From Bacteroidota bacterium (GTDB lineage: Bacteria; Bacteroidota; Bacteroidia; NS11-12g; UBA9320): a DNA stretch of 64,000 nt. Shown one piece after another: positions 62,022-64,000 of the stretch. The stretch is from contig CANIKO010000009.1 in NCBI GenBank assembly GCA_947468275.1, positions 99,553 through 163,552 on the forward strand, read 5' to 3'. Under the pieces are notes generated by a model. That model did not search any database. It was not told the DNA's origin and was given only the letters and a program-made list of their open reading frames with translations. The number at the start of each line of letters is the position of its first letter. Positions within the stretch are counted from its first letter, which is position 1. A program made the translations under genes and the position numbers.

Positions 62022-63038
62022 ATGCGCATCATACGAATTATTCTACTTTTTATTTTCGTAATTATTGGCCTATATACGGTAGGGTCATTATTTATTCCAT
62101 CAAAATTTACTGTTGAAAGAAGTCAAACATTCAATGCTCCAACTGATATTGTTTTTGAACAAATTGTTTCCTTTAAAAATTGGGAAGCATGGAGTCCATT
62201 GAAAGAAAAAGATGCGGAAATGAAATCGTTGTTTGGACCAAATAACGGCAAAGAAGGTGCCTATTGGTTATGGAAAGGGGCTAAGGCCGGTGAAGGAAGA
62301 ATGACCAATACGGGCATTAAAAATCAGGAACTCATCTCCTATCATCTTAGTTTAGAAAAACCTTATAAATCCGAATCGGATGGTTATATAAAACTAGAAC
62401 CCAACGGCAACCAAACCAAAGTAACCTGGGTGATGGAAGGTACAAATCCATTTCATTTGAGGGTGATCAACCTGATGATTGATAAATGGATTGGGCCTTA
62501 TTTTGAAAAAGGTTTGGAATTATTAAAAACCAGTGCTGAAAAGGAAGCTGAAATTTTCAAACATGATTATTTTGGGTATCGCATTAAAGAAACAAAATTT
62601 AATGGCAGTAAAATTGGTTTTGTAAAAAAAACTATTGTTTTGGATGAAATGGATGAATTTTTCACAAAAAATTATGCCAAAATAACTACAGAAGCTAAAA
62701 ATTGTAATTTTAAAATAGACGGGGCGCCCATGGCATTGTTTTACCGTTGGGACTATACCAATGGCGTCACCACAGTATCGGCGGCCATTCCAATAATGGG
62801 CGATAGTACTTTGGGTAAAGATTTTAGTTTAATGCGACTTCAACCTCAAAAAGCACTACTTCTAAATTATTACGGGGGTTATAAAAGCATGGCCAATCCC
62901 TATAAAGCCTTGGATAATTATATCCGAAACAAAAACCTAAAACAGGTTAAACCTGTCATTGAAGAATACATCATCGGGCCAAAAGAACAACGCGATTCTG
63001 CTAAGTGGTTTACTAAGATTTGGTATTTGTTGGAGTAA
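62022..63038 (+). CDS. SRPBCC-fold protein with GyrI-like C-terminal domain
   Basis: The 338-residue protein has an N-terminal membrane anchor (IIRIILLFIFVIIGLYTVGSLFI), an SRPBCC/START-like domain (residues about 33-170, FNAPTDIVFEQIVSFKNWEAWSPL... TKVTWVMEGTN), and a C-terminal part (about 185-330) with the pattern of GyrI-like small-molecule-binding domains (GAPMALFYRWDY...VSAAIPI... LLNYYGGYKSMANPYKALDNYI). Both folds bind hydrophobic small ligands. The gene is divergent from the VWA gene. Function unknown beyond ligand binding. Confidence 0.8.
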   Translation: MRIIRIILLFIFVIIGLYTVGSLFIPSKFTVERSQTFNAPTDIVFEQIVSFKNWEAWSPLKEKDAEMKSLFGPNNGKEGAYWLWKGAKAGEGRMTNTGIKNQELISYHLSLEKPYKSESDGYIKLEPNGNQTKVTWVMEGTNPFHLRVINLMIDKWIGPYFEKGLELLKTSAEKEAEIFKHDYFGYRIKETKFNGSKIGFVKKTIVLDEMDEFFTKNYAKITTEAKNCNFKIDGAPMALFYRWDYTNGVTTVSAAIPIMGDSTLGKDFSLMRLQPQKALLLNYYGGYKSMANPYKALDNYIRNKNLKQVKPVIEEYIIGPKEQRDSAKWFTKIWYLLE

Positions 63039-63108
63039 CTTAAAATTTTTATATGTTCCTGCCCTAACAAGGATATCAAGATTCCTCCTTCGTCGGAATG
63101 ACAACTTA

Positions 63109-64000
63109 CTAACCCGCCCAATTTTCCCTGTCTAAACTCCTGTATTGAATAGCTTCCGCCAAATGTTCTACTTTTATTTCATCGCTTTGGGCCAGGTCGG
63201 CAATGGTTCGGCTAACTTTTAATATACGGTCGTAGGCTCTAGCACTTAGATTGAGGCGTTGCATGGCCGTTTTTAAAAGGGTTTGACCAATGCTGTTGAT
63301 TAGACATAATTCCATTACCATATTGCTTGGCATCATGGCATTGTTATATATCCCTTCGGTATTTTCAAATCGGCTTTTCTGAAATTCACGCGCTTTTAAT
63401 ACCCTTTCCCTCACTACTTTGCTGTTTTCGTTATTTTTTCTGCGTCCAGCCAATTGATCAAAACTAACCGGAGTCACTTCGATGTGAATATCAATTCTAT
63501 CCAATAGAGGCCCGGAAATTTTACTTAAATATTTTTGAACTACACCCGGTCCGCAGACACATTCTTTTTCGGGGTGGTTGTAATATCCACACGGGCAAGG
63601 GTTCATGCTAGCTACCAACATAAAACTGGCAGGGTATTCCACTGCAAATCTGGCTCGGGAAATTGTTACCTTCCGCTCTTCCAAAGGCTGCCTCATCACT
63701 TCCAAAACGGTGCGTTTAAACTCCGGCAATTCATCCAAAAATAAAACGCCATTATGCGCCATAGATATTTCTCCCGGCTGCGGAATGCCACCACCTCCCA
63801 CCAAGGCAACATCACTTATAGTGTGATGTGGACTGCGAAAAGGGCGAGTTCCAACCAAGGAGGCATTGTCGCCTAACTTGCCGGCTACCGAATGAATTTT
63901 TGTGGTTTCCAACGCTTCATGAAGTGTCATAGGTGGCAGAATAGTTGGCAATCGCTTGGCCAACATCGTTTTTCCAGCGCCCGGCGGGCCAATCAAAATA
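63109..64000 (-). CDS. YifB/ComM-like Mg-chelatase family ATPase, 5' end outside window
   Basis: The frame continues to the window edge (ILIGPPGAGKT; the apparent start TTG is an internal Leu), so the N-terminal Lon-like part lies outside. The visible 297 residues hold Walker A GPPGAGKTML, the segment RPFRSPHHTISDVALVGGG, Walker B VLFLDELPEF, the zinc-binding CPCGYYNHPEKECVC and the arginine-finger region SGPLLDRIDIHIEV. The C-terminal Mg-chelatase domain (LNLSARAYDRILKVSRTIADL) ends the protein. ComM-like members are hexameric helicases promoting branch migration in natural transformation. Confidence 0.92.
   Translation of the reverse strand, partial: ILIGPPGAGKTMLAKRLPTILPPMTLHEALETTKIHSVAGKLGDNASLVGTRPFRSPHHTISDVALVGGGGIPQPGEISMAHNGVLFLDELPEFKRTVLEVMRQPLEERKVTISRARFAVEYPASFMLVASMNPCPCGYYNHPEKECVCGPGVVQKYLSKISGPLLDRIDIHIEVTPVSFDQLAGRRKNNENSKVVRERVLKAREFQKSRFENTEGIYNNAMMPSNMVMELCLINSIGQTLLKTAMQRLNLSARAYDRILKVSRTIADLAQSDEIKVEHLAEAIQYRSLDRENWAG

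Noticed and set aside
63050..63110. Sequence around CCTTCGTCGGAATGAC as a regulatory site
   Set aside because: It looks like a dispersed intergenic repeat fragment, and a single copy in this window gives no support for a function.

Overview
The window looks like a chromosomal segment of a Bacteroidota bacterium. It has type IX secretion (T9SS) C-terminal sorting domains, promoters of the TAnnTTTG kind, few recognisable Shine-Dalgarno sites, AT-rich DNA, and housekeeping proteins (MetG with C-terminal OB fold, Der, Era, YifB) of the Bacteroidota style. The genus cannot be named from sequence alone.

Layout. (1) 1-8.5 kb is chromosome: a partial T9SS-exported propeller protein, an outer-membrane protein with thrombospondin-3 repeats, galE, a REP-associated transposase beside its palindromes, a sugar acetyltransferase and metG. 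(2) 8.57-53.4 kb is one integrative element of about 45 kb. It sits inside a tRNA-Arg(CCU) gene: the 5' half of the host tRNA is at 8567-8606 and the 3' half at 53388-53419, with a 9-bp shared core in the anticodon loop. A tyrosine integrase lies at the left end. An excisionase-like HTH protein and a complete, diverged, CCA-encoding tRNA-Arg(CCU) lie at the right end, so the element seems to replace the tRNA it breaks. (3) 53.4-56.6 kb is a small accessory zone with two Fic-type proteins and decayed material. (4) 56.6-64 kb is chromosome again: small lipoproteins, der, era, tRNA-fMet, a MoxR-like ATPase with a VWA partner, an SRPBCC protein and yifB (partial).

The cargo of the element (10.5-51.6 kb) is the main interest. 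A small protein, a membrane protein, a NarL-type histidine kinase and a LuxR-type response regulator form the first operon. A second operon (13.2-34.4 kb, probably continuing to 42.2 kb) encodes giant proteins without Sec signals, up to 1643 residues. They include two proteins sharing an almost identical 642-residue C-terminal module (DUF6603-like from memory), a LamG-bearing protein, an M64-type metallopeptidase and a T9SS-exported FG-GAP/PKD protein. A third operon (42.3-51.6 kb) encodes an M15-type cell-wall peptidase with a peptidoglycan-binding domain, a secreted NUC-type nuclease, an outer-membrane protein, several membrane proteins and a truncated patatin. A near-identical 48-49 bp direct-repeat/palindrome element precedes exactly these three operons, which suggests one regulon driven by the element's own two-component system. 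No sheath, tube, baseplate, conjugation or phage capsid gene was recognised, so the cluster looks like an unnamed multi-protein system rather than a known injection or transfer machine. Names resting on family memory, not on a search, are marked in the entries.
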